From assembly GCA_013698435.1 (NCBI GenBank), contig JACCVA010000019.1:1-5550 (forward strand): a stretch of DNA of 5,550 bases. Direction: 5' to 3'. Below, in pieces: positions 4,726-5,550 of the stretch. This stretch comes from Nocardioidaceae bacterium. GTDB lineage: Bacteria; Actinomycetota; Actinomycetes; Propionibacteriales; Nocardioidaceae. Each line of letters begins with the position of its first letter. Position 1 is the first letter of the stretch. The position numbers and the translations under genes are program-made. Under the pieces are notes generated by a model, which worked only from the letters and a program-made list of their open reading frames with translations, had not been told where the DNA came from and ran no database searches.

Positions 4726-5550
4726 ATGGCGACTCTCGACCTCAGCTCGGACATCGTCGACCTCACCACTGCCCTGGTCGACATCGAATCTGTCAGCGGA
4801 GCGGAGGAGTCCATCACCGACGCGATCGAGAAGGCGCTCAGCCCGGTGCCATGGCTAGAGCTGTGGCGCCACCAGCACTCGCTGGTGGCACGGACCTCAC
4901 TGGGGCGAGCCGAACGCGTCGTCATCGCGGGGCACGTCGACACGGTCCCGCTCAACCACAACCTGCCGGCGCGCAACGACGGCCAGCTGCTGCACGGCCT
5001 CGGCTCGTGCGACATGAAGGGCGGTGTTGCCGTCGGTCTGAGGCTCGCCTCGTCGCTCGCCGAACCGAACCGAGACGTCACGTACGTCTTCTACGAAGCC
5101 GAGGAGGTCGAGGCCGACCGCAACGGACTCACGCTGATCTCGGCGGTCCGTCCGGAGGTGCTGGAGGCCGACCTCGCGATCCTGATGGAGCCGTCGAACG
5201 CCCAGGTCGAGGCCGGCTGCCAGGGGACAATGCGTGTCGACGTGACGACGACCGGAGTACGGGCCCACAGTGCTCGCTCGTGGAACGGTGTCAACGCCAT
5301 CCATGCTGCGGCCGAGATCTTGGAGCGGCTGGCGCGTTACGAGCCGCGCCGTCCGGTGATCGACGGGCTGACCTACCACGAGGGCCTGAACGCGGTGTCT
5401 ATCGGCGGCGGTGTCGCCGGCAACGTCGTACCCGACTCGTGCACGGTGGGCATCAACCACCGGTTCGCGCCGGACCGCAGCGAGGCCGAGGCCGAGGCCC
5501 ACCTTCGGGAGGTCTTCGACGGCTTCTCGGTCACCGTGGCGGACTCGGCG
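4726..5550 (+). CDS. dapE: Succinyl-diaminopimelate desuccinylase (3' partial)
   Basis: An M20-family dinuclear zinc amidohydrolase that removes succinate from N-succinyl-LL-diaminopimelate to give LL-diaminopimelate, in the cytoplasm. The 275 residues present contain the metal and catalytic set: H70 in AGHVDTVPL (with D72), bridging D96 in SCDMKGG, catalytic E126 and ligand E127 in YEAEEVE, ligand E155 in LMEPS, and the dimerisation-domain histidine H181 in AHSARSW. The frame is still open at the right edge. About 80-100 C-terminal residues, with the last histidine ligand, should lie beyond it. ATG 4726 is preferred because MATLDLSSDIVDLT aligns with family N-termini and a -10-like hexamer is correctly spaced for a leaderless message. 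ATG 4717 is in frame and would add MVS. It is divergent from dapD across 116 bp, the arrangement I recall for Rv1201c/Rv1202. Confidence 0.94.
   Translation, partial: MATLDLSSDIVDLTTALVDIESVSGAEESITDAIEKALSPVPWLELWRHQHSLVARTSLGRAERVVIAGHVDTVPLNHNLPARNDGQLLHGLGSCDMKGGVAVGLRLASSLAEPNRDVTYVFYEAEEVEADRNGLTLISAVRPEVLEADLAILMEPSNAQVEAGCQGTMRVDVTTTGVRAHSARSWNGVNAIHAAAEILERLARYEPRRPVIDGLTYHEGLNAVSIGGGVAGNVVPDSCTVGINHRFAPDRSEAEAEAHLREVFDGFSVTVADSA

Noticed and set aside
4085..4858. Long plus-strand open frame (257 codons) opposite dapD
   Set aside because: It is antisense to a clear dapD and runs out of frame into dapE. Its composition is the Arg/Asp/Val-rich kind produced by the shadow of GC-rich coding.
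1..5550. Mobile element, CRISPR array, tRNA or phage signal
   Set aside because: No transposase, integrase, terminal repeats, spaced direct repeats or tRNA-like fold was seen. Gene content and codon use are uniform and housekeeping-like.

Overview
The window is high-GC, densely coded DNA from an actinobacterium. The evidence is the GC-rich third codon positions, GTG starts, an actinobacterial-type DapC and DapD, a 7Fe ferredoxin, a VanW-like cell-wall protein, and a divergent dapD/dapE pair of the kind I recall from Mycobacterium (Rv1201c/Rv1202). Several sequences look most like Nocardioidaceae/Propionibacteriales. That placement is from memory and is less certain than the phylum.

Layout, left to right. 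(1) 1-830, plus: 3' part of a VanW-like gene whose core domain has lost its signature. (2) 831-1205: a convergent junction with a 9-bp hairpin at 848-873, then a short minus-strand gene for a free-standing SH3-like domain, then a divergent promoter gap containing an AT-rich spot. (3) 1206-2692, plus: fdxA (7Fe ferredoxin) and dapC (aminotransferase) 5 nt apart, evidently one operon. (4) 2707-4609, minus, convergent with dapC: dapD followed by a membrane-anchored two-domain cell-wall hydrolase candidate. The two genes overlap by 8 nt. (5) 4610-4725: a divergent control region in which both dapD and dapE appear to have promoters that would give leaderless mRNAs. (6) 4726-5550, plus: dapE, cut by the right edge.

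Functional theme: three enzymes of the succinylase branch of lysine/diaminopimelate synthesis lie together. They act in the order DapD (succinylation), DapC (transamination) and DapE (desuccinylation). They supply diaminopimelate for lysine and for the peptidoglycan cross-link. The gene coupled to dapD looks like a cell-wall cleaving enzyme, and the VanW-like protein is probably also envelope-located, so the region joins wall-precursor synthesis to wall remodelling. I see no mobile element, CRISPR array, tRNA or rRNA. The most interesting unexplained parts are the dapD-coupled hydrolase, the degenerate VanW core and the orphan SH3-like domain.
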